Source of the DNA: Nymphalis io
Lineage: Eukaryota; Arthropoda; Insecta; Lepidoptera; Nymphalidae
Reading direction: 5' to 3'
Assembly (NCBI RefSeq): GCF_905147045.1
Contig: NC_065898.1
Coordinates: 1,550,001-1,614,000 of the forward strand
DNA: 64,000 bases
Shown: positions 21,201 through 36,200 of the stretch, piece by piece
How the letters are laid out: every line of letters starts with the position of its first letter
Numbering within the stretch: the stretch's first letter is position 1
Notes under the pieces: model-generated
The model's input: only the letters and a program-made list of their open reading frames with translations
Database searches by the model: none
Told to the model about the DNA's origin: nothing
Program-made: the position numbers and the translations under genes

Positions 21201-24200
21201 TTGATTGATCGAGGTAGACTGGCAAGTGTACCTAATGTTAAGCCACCACCGCCCAAAGACATTAGAAATTGGAAGAAACCAGAACACAAGAATACCAGGT
21301 ATTTTTGCGTGGCGGTAGAATATGTGATAAGTGGTTGCTACCAACCCATACAAGCTTCAACAAAACCTTACGACCAAGTAAATTGTATTCAAAACGTGCA
21401 GGTTTTCTCGTGAAGTATTCGTGGAATGACGCAATAATTAATATAGTCTAAAAAACTATAAAAATGAATAAATTCAATAATAATAAATGAATTTATCTTC
21501 CAATTCTTTTATAGTTTTTTGAAGTAAATAGAAAAATAGCCAGCGTCACTCGGGATGTTGTAAAGGCATTTATAAATATACTAGCAGAATAAAGAAACAC
21601 ACACATAAATACATGAACCCAATACACCCATTTTATCGGGCAGGCGTGGACTAACTTACATGCTTAAATAATAGTTGATTAACCCATAATTTATATTTTA
21701 ACAGGTAAAGAACGAATCAGCTCCGATAATAGACACAGTCGAACTTGAGATCGACCAAGTGACACTCCAACCGCACCGAAGCTCGGCCCTGGCGAGATGC
21801 GTCGAGGCGTTGGCGCTTGTGATCAGGGACGTGGCGCACGTGACGCCGCACAACTGCCGCGCTGCGGTGCGTTGCGTCAGGCTGCTGGCCAGAGCTACAC
21901 TGCACTCTAGTATGAATATATTCATATATCTAGTTTTTTGTTTATTGATTTGAGTTTTTTTATTATATTTTATATCACTACTATTTACTAGTTATATAAA
22001 ACATTTTTGTCCGTAACAACCTGTGAATGTTCCACTGCTGGGCTAAAGGCCTCCTCTCCTGTTTTTGTGGAGAAGGTTTATTATAAAACATTTTATTAAA
22101 ATTAATTAACATACTGCTTATCTATATAAGATATTTCTTCCAGTCGCTCTAGCGTGTGAGTAATTTGGTTAATAAAAGATATTGATGTAGGTAACTATCT
22201 ATAAAAACTCCTAAATGTCATAACTGGTGGTAGAGCTTTGTGCAAGCTCGTCTGGGTAGGTACCACCCACTCATCAGATATTCTACCGCAAAACAGCAGT
22301 ACTTATTATTGTTGTGTTCCGGTTTGAAGGTTGAGTGAGCCAGTGTAATTACAGGCACAAGGGACATAAAATCTTAGCTCCCAAGGTTGGTGGCGCATTG
22401 GCTATGTAAGCGATGGTTGACATTTCTTACAATGCCAATGTCTAAGGGCGTTTGGTGACCACTTACCATCAGGTGGCCCATATGCTCGTCCGTCTTCCTA
22501 TTTTATAAAAAAAAAAAAAAGAAAATAAATATAATATATATATATATATGTATATATATAATATATTAAATATATTGGATATATATGTGACTGTATATAC
22601 TGGCTGCCTCATTGGTCTAGTGGCTTGATGGAAGGCCGCAGACTCGGAGGTCCTGGGTTCGATTCCCAGGTCGGGCCAATAAAAAGTTATTGGGTTTTTC
22701 TGTCAGAAAATTCTCAGTAGCAGCCCGGAGTCTGGAAATTGGAAGTGTGTTCACTCCCGTGCCTCGGAAAGCACGTAAAGCCGTTGGTCCTGCGCCTGAA
22801 CTCTTTCCGGTCGTGTCGGATTGCCGTCCAATCGGATTATGAGAGTTAGGGAATAGAGAGTGCACCTGTGTTTGCGCACACACTTGTGCACTATAATATC
22901 TCCTGCGTAGTTGGCTAATCTTTCTTAAGATTATCCGAAATCGGTCTGGAGGACATTATTATTTTATATATAATATGTTCTTTCTATGATGAAGGTTTTT
23001 TAATGAAACATCAAATTTAAAACGTCAATTTTACTTGATTTTAAATTTAAAACTAGTGAACGAGAATGAATGAAAGCTAGTTTTTTTTATAAAAGGCTGC
23101 TTGAGCTTAATTCTATTGAATAATGTTGCACGAGTATTTAGTGCTAGTTTTAGCTATAATCTGAGCACTTTTGAGTTGTCATTTCACAAGATTAAATCTT
23201 AAAGCGAATCATCGATTCGAAATGTAGTTACTCTTTTTCGACACTCAAGCTACGTATATAATAATTAAATGCAATTGTTTTATTATTCATAGTGAATTGT
23301 ATAACAGTTATATAAGCGAATATAACGAAAACATAAGGAACAAATCGTTATCGAAGTATTTTATTATATAACGATATTGTTCTGCGTATATCGTAATATC
23401 TATTTTTATATATAAATATTAATAATGACGCAGTATTATATAATTGTAATACTTCATAATGTAATTAAACTCATCGTAAGATTAATTGTACAGTAATGTT
23501 ATAACATTTCTACTAAAAGTTTTGTACATTATTTTAAGAATCTTCACATTATTTTAGAAATTTTTCCCGGTGGTAGGGCTTTGTGCAAGCCCGTCTGAGT
23601 AGGCACCACCCACTCATCAGTTACTCAACCGCAAAAAAGCAGTACTTAGTATTGATCTGTTCCGGTTTGAAGGTTGAGTGAGCCCGTGTAATTACAGGCT
23701 CAAGGGAAATAACATCTTAGTTCCCAAAGTTGGCGGCGCATCGGCGATGTAAGCGATGGTTAACATTTCTTACAATGCCAATGTCTATGGGCGTTAGTAA
23801 CCACTTACCATAAGGTGACCCATGCTCGTCCGCCAACCTATACTATAAAAAATAAAAGATCAGTCAAAATGTATACAACGCCTAGCGATGTGATTGATAC
23901 AGTTTCGATATTTATCACTTGGACTATTTTTTTCACACTATTAATTAATTAAGCTTAAGCTTAAATAAAAGGGAAATGGGGTTATTCTTCAATTTCATTC
24001 TCAATCAATAGATAATATATTACAAATTAACAGGTAAGTCCAAATGGTCAACGGAAGAAGGTACGCGTGGCCGTCGGCGCGCGCGCAGCGACTCCAGCGA
24101 CGAGGAGCTCGACACGCTCGACCATTACCACATGGTCAGCATTCAGGTATATCGCTTAGCCTTGTAAATATCATGCTTATAATTCCATACACGCTATGCA

Positions 24201-27200
24201 CAGTCTAGAAGATTCTATCTTATCCAGACCTCGAAATCTTCTTTAAATATTTTATTATGGACATTCGCTAAGTTTTTCTTTTCGGTGATAGAAGAATTAT
24301 ATATGTACCATGAGGTACCACACCGGCTATGTTCCGGTTTGATGGTACACCTGATTTAACATCTTAAATTCCATAGGTTTGGCGTATTAACGGTGCAAGA
24401 ATTACTTTAGATTCTTATCTATGGGTGTAGATGATTATTTTCTTTTTAAATAAAGTAAACTAAATTAATTTAACTAACTAAAATAATTATATATTATATA
24501 TAATTTAGTTTACTTTATTTACAAAGAAAATAATCATCTACACTAAACTATTACTAAAGGTACTAATATAACTAAAAGAAATAAATAGCAGATAATGTTC
24601 CAATGCTGAGAAAAGGCTTTCCGTTCACATGACAAAGAAGTGTTAGAGCTTCATCACGGCTCTCCAATGCGTGTTGATCGATACACATCTCGCATAATTT
24701 CATCCGAGGTATGCAGGTTTTCTCACGATAAACTCCTGCTGAACACGATACGAATTATAAATACGAATGAATCAAATTAACTCTCAGTGGAACTTGCTCG
24801 AGTTCGAACCCTCAATCTCACGTTTTCTATCCATAGGCCAATCTCAATTTTCAATCTTGTATGTATTCCCAACAATAAGAATAATATAGAAATGCACTCA
24901 ATGCTGTATGACATTCATTATATGCTCTTTACCACGTTTCACCAACAACAACATATTATGTCATAACAGCTTAATTAATGCCGCGGCTTAGCATTAACCG
25001 TAAATAATTTTAAATAATTCAATCATAGATCATTTACACAAGAGTAATATTTTTTTAATATTTTCAGCTACTGGATTTAATGCACACTCTACACAGTCGT
25101 ACCGCGCAGATATTTAAATGGTGGCGAGACGAATCAGACCATGGACAAGGTGAATATTTAAATAATTTTTATTTTTTAATATTGATCATCTAACATATTT
25201 TATTCGTTATTTCTCACGTCCGGAATTTTTACTTTTCCGGAGCAGTAGTTGTCTGTCTAAATTTTGACAATCAATGTGAACTTTCTTCGTGTAATGCTTT
25301 TCATATTAATAAATTATTTTAATTTTTTTACAATCAACATACTCGCTTCGATAAGTACAAACTTACTAAGCCAACGAATAACGCATTCGTGAGAAGCTTA
25401 TATAAATCAGCTGAGTTTACGCCGACTTTTCTCAGAACCGGGTTAACTCTTTACGAACTTGTAGTAGATCATAGATAACGAGTATAATGCTTCGAAGCTT
25501 CGAAGCAGTCTTTAGTCAATCTAAAATTTAAAAAAAATCAACAAACAAAAGGTTTAGTTTTTCTAAGCTAAACTAAACGTATAATTTCGTATAAAACAAA
25601 AAACATTTCAATTTAAACAGATTCCAATTCGGATCATTCTACTCAAACTACTCCCACTAATAAATATTACCACCACCGTCCATCATATTACCGATAACCA
25701 GTGTAGGTACTGTAGAAGCTAATAAGCTTACGATTCCTATTCGTTATTTTTGAATCTATACTAAAAAATTGGGAGACTTTTTATACAATGCCTAATGAAA
25801 AAAAGCTACTAAACCAATATACATAAAACTTATACCAAAAGATGCAGCAAGTTTCCGGAAGGTTTTACTATATAATATTATTATATAAGTAGATAGACTA
25901 TTGATGTGACAGTAGTTAATTTAATAGTTTTTTTTTTAAATACGATGTTTTTAGTTCAAAGTACGGTTCTCATCGATTCTATTTTTTCATATTGTTAACT
26001 TGTTAACTTTGTTTCGCAAACCTTATCGTTGCATTGAGTGTCGCTAAACGTCCTATACCCATACCGTGGTATTGTACCAATAAAATAATTAGATACTCAT
26101 TTGAAAACATTTATAATTATATTTCTTTCAAAAATGTATTTAATATCTATATGATAGTTATAAGTAATAATATTGCTAATCGCGAAAATCTGTATGATAT
26201 ATGATAAATAAATAATAGGCCTCAATGACGAAAGTGTTTTGAAGATAATAGGTAAAATTTTGAAGTTGTTTTAAGTCAGTTCAATAATAGCGAAGAGGAA
26301 TACAATTAGAATGCCTAAATATAAATTATCATTCATAATCAAACCGTGTTCATTGAGCCAAAGAATTTATGACACAATAAATAAAATATTATTTATCTTG
26401 CAAGGTAATTGGTACGACGAAAAATATATTCGTAATTAAAATATTCGTCATTGGAAAATCCACCTAATCTTGTTGGGTATTTCCATTTTTAATTTTTTTA
26501 TTTTATGTCACGAACACCTGAATATCCGAGTATCGTATTAATAAGCTTATAATTAATACAGGCAAACACCAAATCTCGTAATCCTATTATGATTATTGTT
26601 ATGTGTACATGACGTATATTATCGGTCTTAAGTCTAAAAGTTTGTATATTATCAGACTGAAATAAATAAATGAATGCCAACATTGATTATAGAACTAATA
26701 TCGTCATCACATGTTAGCGATTAGAGATTCTAAACTATTAATCGTTTGACTGGTAGTCCGGTTGGCGTGGTTGATACTTGCCTATCACGTTGAAGGTTGT
26801 GGGTTCGATTTCCACCCAGGACAGACATTTGTGTGTATGAACTGTTTGTTCTGAGTCTGGGTGTAATTATCTATATAAGTATGTATTTACAAAAGAAAAG
26901 TAGTATATGTAGTATATCAGTTGTCTGTTTCCATAGTACGAGCTCTGATTAGTTTGGGATCAGATGGCCGTGTGTGAATAATGTCCCAGGATATTATTAT
27001 AACACCATGACCATTGTATGTTTTGGTAGTAGCTTATATAGACTTAAAATAAAATCAACTACATATCTATTGGGGTGTTCAATAGCTGCTAATTAGTTAT
27101 GGAGGGTTTACAGGTTTCGGGATAGTTTTGCTATACTTGTCGTATAAATGAAAGACGAATCATTTAAAAAATAATGAGCTATAATTCGATTTTTACGAAT

Positions 27201-30200
27201 ACGTTTTTGCTCTGTACCCGCTGACTGACTGACGCGGACACGTGCCATCAGCTTGATTAATTGATATTTATGTTAATTCTTCAGGCTTTATATTTAAATA
27301 AACTCGATCCGAATAGTCATGGAAGCAAGGGCTTTACTGGTGGTAGGACTTTGTGCAAGCTCGTCTGGGTAGCTACCACCCACACATCAGATATTCTACC
27401 GCAAAACAACTGTACTTGGTATTGTTGTGTTCCGGTTGAAGGGTGAGTGAGCTGGTATAATTACAGGCACAAGGGACATAACATCTTAGTTCCCAAGGTT
27501 GATAGCGCATTGGCTATAAGAACGATAGTTAACACTTCTTACAATGCCTACGGGCGTTGGTGACCACTTACCATCAGGTGGCCCATATGCTCGACCGCTT
27601 CCTATTCTATAAAAAAATCAGCCTACCATATAACAGGTTACCTTGTATTCAAAAAATTTTAAATTACGAATAAAGGTAGGTTCCTGTGTTCGCAATGAAA
27701 ATTAATATTAATAATATGAAATCTTTATTAATATTTCTTGTTATACTTCATGATCTGCCTGTTCTTTACACACTAATTGTAAATTGTGTGCAATAAAGAC
27801 TTAATAAATAATTAAAATCTTTATTCACAATAGAGATTTAACAAAGGCTTGTACTATCTAATTTAATTCGAATGAGGTGGGTGTAGTACTGTGCTCCTAG
27901 CTAGGTTATGTGTGTGTTTCTTTGCTTAATTATTTAGGCTAGGTATCATTCCGTTTCGTTATAACTCTTGTTTAACGAATGTATGTGCACTTATCTCGCA
28001 ATTATTATAAGATAAGTCGAATATTAATTTTTTTTTTACTATTAAATATTGTAAGTAGATGGTCCTGGTCAGAAAAACCTTTTACTGAAAGTAGTAGTAC
28101 GCGCTCGTGGAACTACGCAGATTTTGTGCTTTCGACGTTTGTTAGAGTTTTTGCTGGGGATATTGCGGTGCCGTAAATGAATCGTTTTGTAGAAAAAAAT
28201 TGTCGCATTATACTTATTATACATCTGTAAAAATTGATTGGACGGAAGGTATGGTATATGCAAGGCATAGCTACTTTGAGTATGGCTTGACTTCAAGCGG
28301 GTTTATATGTTTTTGCAGCCCCACCCCAGTAAATTATGCCATATTTAACAATAGAAATACTAAGAAATAATATATTGGTTTGAATTGCAATACTTTTCAG
28401 GGTTTTAAATATATATATTAATTTGTCTACTCGTTCTGTAATTAGATTAATATGTTCTTCGAAGTTGAGATTTTAATTTATGATTATAACTACACCTTTG
28501 TATAATCTACTGAAGTTATATTAGGACGTTGGCAATTAGTGTTCGTGTATTGCAATTGTGAACTTTGAGGGTTAAGACTTGGTTCTGAAACAGAAGTGAT
28601 CGAATAGGTAATAAAAATAGTTATCGAGATAAAGGTGAGCGTTTTTTTTTTATTATAGAATAGGAAGGTGGACGAGCATATGGGCCACCTGATGGTAAGT
28701 GGTCACCAAACGCCCTTAGACATTGGCATTGTAAAAAATGTCAACCATCGCTTATAGCCAATGCGCCACCAACCTTGGGAACTAAGATTTTATGTCCCTT
28801 GTGCCTGTAATTACACTGGCTCACTCACCTTTCAAACCGGAACACAACAATATCAAGTATTGCTGTTTTGCGGTAGAATATCTGATGAGTGAGATGAGCG
28901 TGAAGCCAATGTAAGATTATCTTTAATTTAATGCGAAGGCGGCTAGTGCAGAACATTCTTCCCGTTTGTACTGGCCGTCGTCGCGTTTGGACTCTACTAC
29001 CACTTACCATCAGGTGGAGTCATTTGGCCTCCCGGCGAATATAAAAAAAATATTGTAACTTATGCTCAAATTCTTATTATAATCATCAAAGGTCAAAATC
29101 AAATATTTAAAAAAAGAATTATAGCAATACGCAATATTTAAGGAATTGCTTATGTACCAACTGAGAGTAAAGCTGGTATTAGGAGCGGAGACGACAATAG
29201 CCAAAGGGCTCAAATATAGTTCTGCATCGCTAGGCCCGTAAACCATTGCGCTCTTGACCCTTCAGACGTTTAATATAATATCGTGACGTCATATTGTCAG
29301 TATTGTAATTCGATGTCGACATCGTTACCAATTATATTGTAATTAAATTTGTTTTAGCTATTTTAGGTATAATAATATTATCGATGAAAAAATCACAATA
29401 CGCTATCTTGGCCGATAAAGTCGATTATCCGCTGGGGTTTTACGCGAGGCGGTACTTATCAATTAATTAATTCGCTACGATGGTTATTTATTGTTTGTAT
29501 AAACAATTACGTTTTCTATTATATTATGTGTCTAGGTATGATAGGAAAGTTGAAAAACATTTAAGTAACATAGAATATATTGAAACTTTTGATGTGCTCA
29601 TCACAATAGCGACAATATTTAACATGTTCCATGATAGATTCCATCAAAATATGAAATGTTTTAGATTAAGATCAATAAATATAAGGGACTCTTCTAGACG
29701 ATATTTTATATATTAGCAGTTTTCGTATCATTCTTAATCGGTTAAACCCTTTCGAAAACACTTCTCAGTATAAAGTCATACGTTCTAAACATTCTTTTAA
29801 TAATATATGTATTCAGTGTAATAGAGTTACCCATTTAAAGGAACCCGGGGTAAAGAACCCTCGTCTTATATGGGGAGGTGCACATAGCGTCGACGCCTAA
29901 TCTCCGGTGTTCTTCGGCGGAGCGGTAGCTCCGCGGTCTCTTTCAGCAGCGAAAGGGCCTTAGTATGGTAATGGAAACCAACCCACAAACATACGCACTC
30001 CCAAAGAGATTTATCTTCTAAATAAAGAGTATATAGATAAGAGTATTCGCTATAAATAATTCTAGAAAAAACCTCGCGTTTATTTAGAGAAGTTTGGCGA
30101 TTAATTTTATCTAATATAAGTCGCATATCTGTAATTATAATTTATAACTATAGCTTCTGTAATATCGTTTTCGGAATTCCCGCAACGACTGTACCCCAAA

Positions 30201-33200
30201 AAATATGATAGTGACAAGTAGCTTACAGATTAAATGCACTAATCCATTTTCACGGTTTTACCCAACGCTCGTTATTTTTAAATATCATTCGCGCAACGCG
30301 TGACAGCTATTATGTAGCTTTCTTTTTATAAAATACGAAGTCAAATAGGCCACCTGATTGTATTTGGTCGCCAACATCCACGCCAACGTTTCACCAACCT
30401 TGGGAACTAAAATATTCCCTTGTGCCTGTATATACACTGGCTCATTCACCCTTCAAACCGGAAAACAATAATACTAAGTATTCTTGTATGGCGGTGACAT
30501 ATGTACGGAGTTATTCGAATTGTCATGGTGATTATTATTTGAACGGTTTATGTGCTACAGCGCCATCTAGCGGCGAATTACAATATAGTGGATAACAGGA
30601 AAACCTTTATCACATAAAAATACACACCTACATGTACCATATTTCATCGTAATCTCCAGCAGATATATTCACATTTTTTTTTATATTTTAAAAAATATAA
30701 CTCTTGATATAAAAGGCAACTCAATACGTTTTTGACATAAGTCAAAACAAATGCAATATGCTCGTTCGTTTACTTATTCTATAAAATATGTATACACGAT
30801 ATGTTGTACTTAGTTAATTTTTAGTCGTTTTGTTTTTGCTTATTACATTGTGGTAAATAAATATTAATTTTTATTACCCTTAGTTTTCCACTCTTACTCC
30901 AGGAGACGAATTTATCTCTTCATAATTTATTAGGTCAACCCTCGAATTATAAGCTATTCAATAAAAATGTACTTATTTAATTCAAATGAGCACGAATGTG
31001 TTTTTATTTGAATAAAATTTTCACCTCGGTTTCAAAACCAGGTGTGAAGGAAAACCTTATGAGAAAATCTGCGTCTGTCCGATTAAATTTTATTCACTAT
31101 GTATCAATAATAATAATCATATCCTGGGACATTTTTCACACACCTCTGATCCCAAACCAGACAACTGATATACTACATATACTACTTTTCTTTTGTAAAT
31201 AGACTCATGACAAACAGACATGTTCATGCACACAAATGTCTGTCCTGGGTGGGAATCGAACCCACAACCTTCGGCGTGAAAGTCAAGTATCTACCAACCA
31301 CGCCAACCGACTCGTCGAAATACTATAATACTGCTCTGGTATCCATAATAGAGCGTGCTTAAATAAGCTTAGAAGGACACCTTGAAAAACCTCGTACTTA
31401 AGAGGAAATAACCATCAAAAAAATTACAAGCTATTTATGGTCGCTTCACACGGAAACTAGGACTCATGTTAATAATGGTCATACTACTACTACTGGTGGT
31501 AGGGCTTTGTGCAAGCTCGTCTGGGTAGGTACCACCCACTCATCAGAAATTCTGCCGCAAAACAACAGTACTTGGTATTGTTCTGTTCCGATTTGAAGGG
31601 TGAGTGAGCCAGTGTAATTACAGGCACAAGGGACATATCATCTTAGTTCCCAAGGTTAGTGGCGCATTGACTATGTAAGCGATGGTTAACATTTCTTAAG
31701 ATGCCAATGTCTATGGGCGTTGGTGACCACTTAGGTGGCCCATATACGCGTCCTGCCAATACTAAAAAAAAGAAATTTCGCATTATATAAGTTGTGGCTG
31801 GTGGTAAGGACATAAAACCTACTAATGTATTCATCGCGCAGTTACACAGCGACTCGAGGCAAAATTATAATCAATCTTTAATACCCAAGTTTTTCGTAGA
31901 CATTGTTGTTATTAATCAATTAATAAAAACATCGATACGATAGTAACAATGATAAATATTGTAATTAAGATTATCGACTTACGCTGGAACTTAAATCTGG
32001 CCTTGTTTTAAAATTTTCATTTTGTTTTATTAATTAATTTTTATTCAAGGTTCTTCAAATTACTTATTGCTGTTAGAACTGAGTTGACGATTAGATTTGT
32101 TGTAATTTATTATTACGTTATTTATCACCTTTTCATTAACTTTTCATGTCAAATGAACATGTCTGCTTGTCCCGAGTCTGGGTGTAATTATCTATATAAA
32201 TATGTATTTACAAGCTCTGCTTAGTTTGGGATTAGATGGCCGTGTGTGAATAATGTCTCAGGATATTATTATTATTATAAATTCGTTTGCTTACACAAAT
32301 TAAGATAAGAAAGATTGATAATATTTCTTGATCGTTTTATTAACTCAATTCCTGATTCCGTAATGATAAACAATGATTAGTACTTGTTTTCAACTCATGT
32401 GTTTATTAAAAGATATATATGATTCGTATAATACCTTTAGAAAATTAATAATTATATGGTATTTTTAAAATCTTAATGATTTGCTGATGCAGCAGAATAG
32501 TTACAAGGTGTTAGTTTCTTTGCTTTTATACGACGGAGTCATGTGCTACAGCATTTAGAAGCCCTATAGGGCTTCTGTTAGAACAAACTCGAAAGTCACC
32601 GCAGACAATAATAATTATAACATTTCAAGAATACACGATCAAAATAGTTTATCGCCATAAATCGGTTGTCAACATTTCACGAGTGAAATGTTCATGGTGC
32701 CAGTTCAGAGACGAGACTGGCTGCCTTTTTTCTGATTGAGTATTGCTGCCCTACTTGCCTTAGGAAACTTCGCTTTGAGTCGTCCCTATGCCCCAATTGA
32801 CGTCCATTTTGAAGGAATCTTCAAATCAGGATGTGATAAATAGGATGTGGCGCCGGCGCCCACAGGGCTTTTATACTCCTTGAAGAATATGTTATGTTTA
32901 GCAGGATCGACTCCAGTTTTGAATGTAAATTCTATCTTATTTTCTTATTATTCTATATTTACCATAATTATTCAACAATCAACATATGTATGCTCATATA
33001 AATTCCGAATTATTTTTATAGAAGGGATCTTTATATTTTCATCTAAATCAACTACTATACCAGTTTGACCTTTATTAGTGGCTTATATCCAAAACTTCGA
33101 GTCTCAAAAAAAGAAAGGAACCCTATCCTAGCATTGGGACATTTAGAGACTGTTTTACTTTTTTTTGCTTTTTTTACTATCCACAGGTGCTGAAGAATAT

Positions 33201-36200
33201 GATCTATGGGAGGTCGCGTGGAAACCACTCCTGCAAGGCATAGCAGAATTTTGCACAGACAGACGGAAACAGGTATTTTATTTATAAATAAACATGGAAA
33301 CACAAATATGTTAGTTTGAGATGTTACTATTTCAGAGAAACAACATCTTGTTTGGTTAATATGACGTTATAAATTATGTCTCAGAATGTAAACACTTTGC
33401 ATCGGCATTTATTATATCGTTCGAGCTGAATGTGTTAAGATGAACGTCAGTGGAACTGTTTCCTGTTTATATCCGTTTAAAATAATACTCATCTGTCCAC
33501 AGTACTACCTCGATAACTGATTTAGTGTACAAATTATCTCGATTCTGATTCCAGGTGGCGAACAGTGCGATAGCGTATCTGCAACGGGCGCTGCTGGCTC
33601 CAGCGCTGTCGGCGCTAGGCGGCGCCGGCTGGGAGGCGTGCTTCGAGCACGTGCTGCTGCCCCTGCTGCACGACCCCCCGAGGCGACCCGACGCCGCGGC
33701 CCGCGCCGACACCGTCATGTGCAAGGTAAGATATTTCAAATATTATACTAGGTCCTTACGTATGAAATTAGCGTTTCGTGCGGGAGGAATATAAAGTCAA
33801 TTTTCTTTTTGTAAAATATATTTAATCGATCAAAGTATGCACCGCCGTTATCTATGCACCTTTGCCGGCTCATAGGTAGCTCATCGATCCCTTTCCTAAA
33901 AAAACCACGGGGGCGAGAATCGGTAAACTCTCCGAGGGCGGTTTGGCCCGCCGCATCGGAGTCGACCTAATATTATTTTACTACTGTCCAAAAAAACGCC
34001 GATATTATAGTTACGTGATTTTGGGGTCCCGCTCGATAAAAAATATCCTCCGAAACTTGTACTATCCCGCGCATCGGATCGTAGCGGCGAGAGAAGCCAT
34101 TTCCGTAAATGCGCGCGCGCGCAGGTGTTCCTGCAGCACCTGCCGGCGCTGGGCGCGCGCGCGGCGTTCGCGGCGCTGTGGGCGCGCGTGCTGCGCGTGC
34201 AGCGCGGCCTGCTGCGCGCGCCCGCCGAGCCGCTGCGCGAGGCCGCGCTCGAGTCGCTCAAGAACATGCTGCTCGTCATGCACTCCGTCAAGGTATCTAT
34301 TCGATTATTGGTATTATATTATTGTTAGTAGTTAGTCGATTAGTTGTATCGAATTATAATGGTGACGAGTTAAATATTCGTTGCTCCTCAGTTTTTCCAG
34401 GCGCTTATTAGTAAATCGATGGCCAAGTGGTTCGAACGCGTGAATCTCGGCCGATGGTCGTGGGTTCGAACCCGGGCAGGCACCGCTGAATTTTCATGTG
34501 CTTAGTTTGTTATTTGTATTTTTAATTCATCTCGTGCTCGACGGTAAAAGAAAACATCGTGAGGAAACCTGCACGTGTCTAATTTCACTGAAATTTTGCC
34601 ACGTGTGTATTCCACCAATCCGCAATGAAGCAGCGTGGTGGAATAAGCTCTAAACCTTCTCCTCCAAAGGAGAACATTCACAGACTGTAACTTACTTACT
34701 TCTACTGTATTAGTACAGAAAAATCAGCCATTGCCGAGGTTCTTCCTTTTTGTTTTATAATATAGGTTGGACGAGCATATAGGCCACCTGATAGTAAGTG
34801 GTCACCAACGCCCACAGACATTGACATTTTAAGAAATTTTAACAATCGTTTACATTGCCAATACGCCACCAATCTTGGGAACTAAGATATTATGTCCCTT
34901 ACGCCTGTAATTACAGTGGCTCACTCACCCCTCAAACCGGAACACAACAATACCAAATACCTGTTATTTGGCAATAGAATATCTGATAAGTAGGTACCAA
35001 CCTACCCAGACGAACTTGCACAAAGCCCTCCCACCAGTACTACCCCTGTGACTGATACAAGATAGTCCCTATAAATGTAATAAACCACTCTTCTCTAAGA
35101 TGTTATGCCCCTTGTCTCTGTGACTAAATTGTGAGACTTTAAATCAATCGCTGTAAAGTGCTTTATGTAAAACTCACTTCGTATCACTCGTAAAATGTTG
35201 AGTGACTTAGCGACTGTTTAGTAAAACACTGTTTTATCTCTTTCTCTCATTATTGATTTGACATTCGAAAGAAGAAGACTCAGCATTTTTTAACAAATCA
35301 CCCGCTAAAAAACGTTTATATGTAATAAAGCCGTTAATTTTAATTGTTATAATCTATGTCACATCATATATGATATTTGACAATCGTGATGCTGTTTCGT
35401 AGCGGACACGCTGCTTAAAATGTATCTATGTTTGTCACGAGAACTTACATTCGAGGGGTATACACATATATTGGCATTTATATAAATAATTAATTATATG
35501 GGGGTAGTTATATATATACAAATAAGTACTCTTATGTAATTCTGATGAAGAAAATATAAATGAATAGTGTTTATGATCATTAAAATAAACCTCATGCTTC
35601 AAACAGCAGTCCGGTAGATACTTGCCTTTCACCCCGAAGGTTGTGGGTTCGATTCTTACCCAGGACAGACATTTGTGTGCACAAACATGTCTGTTTGTCC
35701 TGAGTCCGGATGTAAATATCTATATAAGTATGTATTTACAAAAGCAAAGTAGTATATGTAGTATATCAGTTGTCTGGTTTCCATAGCACAAGCTCTGCTT
35801 TGTTTGGGATCAGATGTCCGTGTGTGAATAATGTCCAGGATATTATTTAAACGCTTGTAATACCACGACTAGTTTGGAATATAGATTCTACGGAGAAGAC
35901 CCGACAAGGAACTCGTTGGATACTCCTATCCACGAATTAAATAACATTTTTTTAATAAAATACAATTAAAGTTATATATCCTTAATATATTTTACGTTGT
36001 TTATCAATCAAAATATGATATTATGGATATAGCATTAAATTGATATATAACTGAATCTGGAAATATACCTACGTTTATTAAGGTGGCTTTTGGAATATTC
36101 TCCAAACTATGTCCTCAATGGTAAAGGGTCTTATCCCAGCTGTGGGACATTAAATTCATCACCTGTTTCAGATATTCAGTAACGGCGATGGCTACAACGA

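Noticed and set aside
33896..34411. Several overlapping Ala/Arg-rich open frames on both strands
   Set aside because: They are shadows of the very GC-rich GBF1 exon at 34125-34292, where stop codons are rare in all frames.
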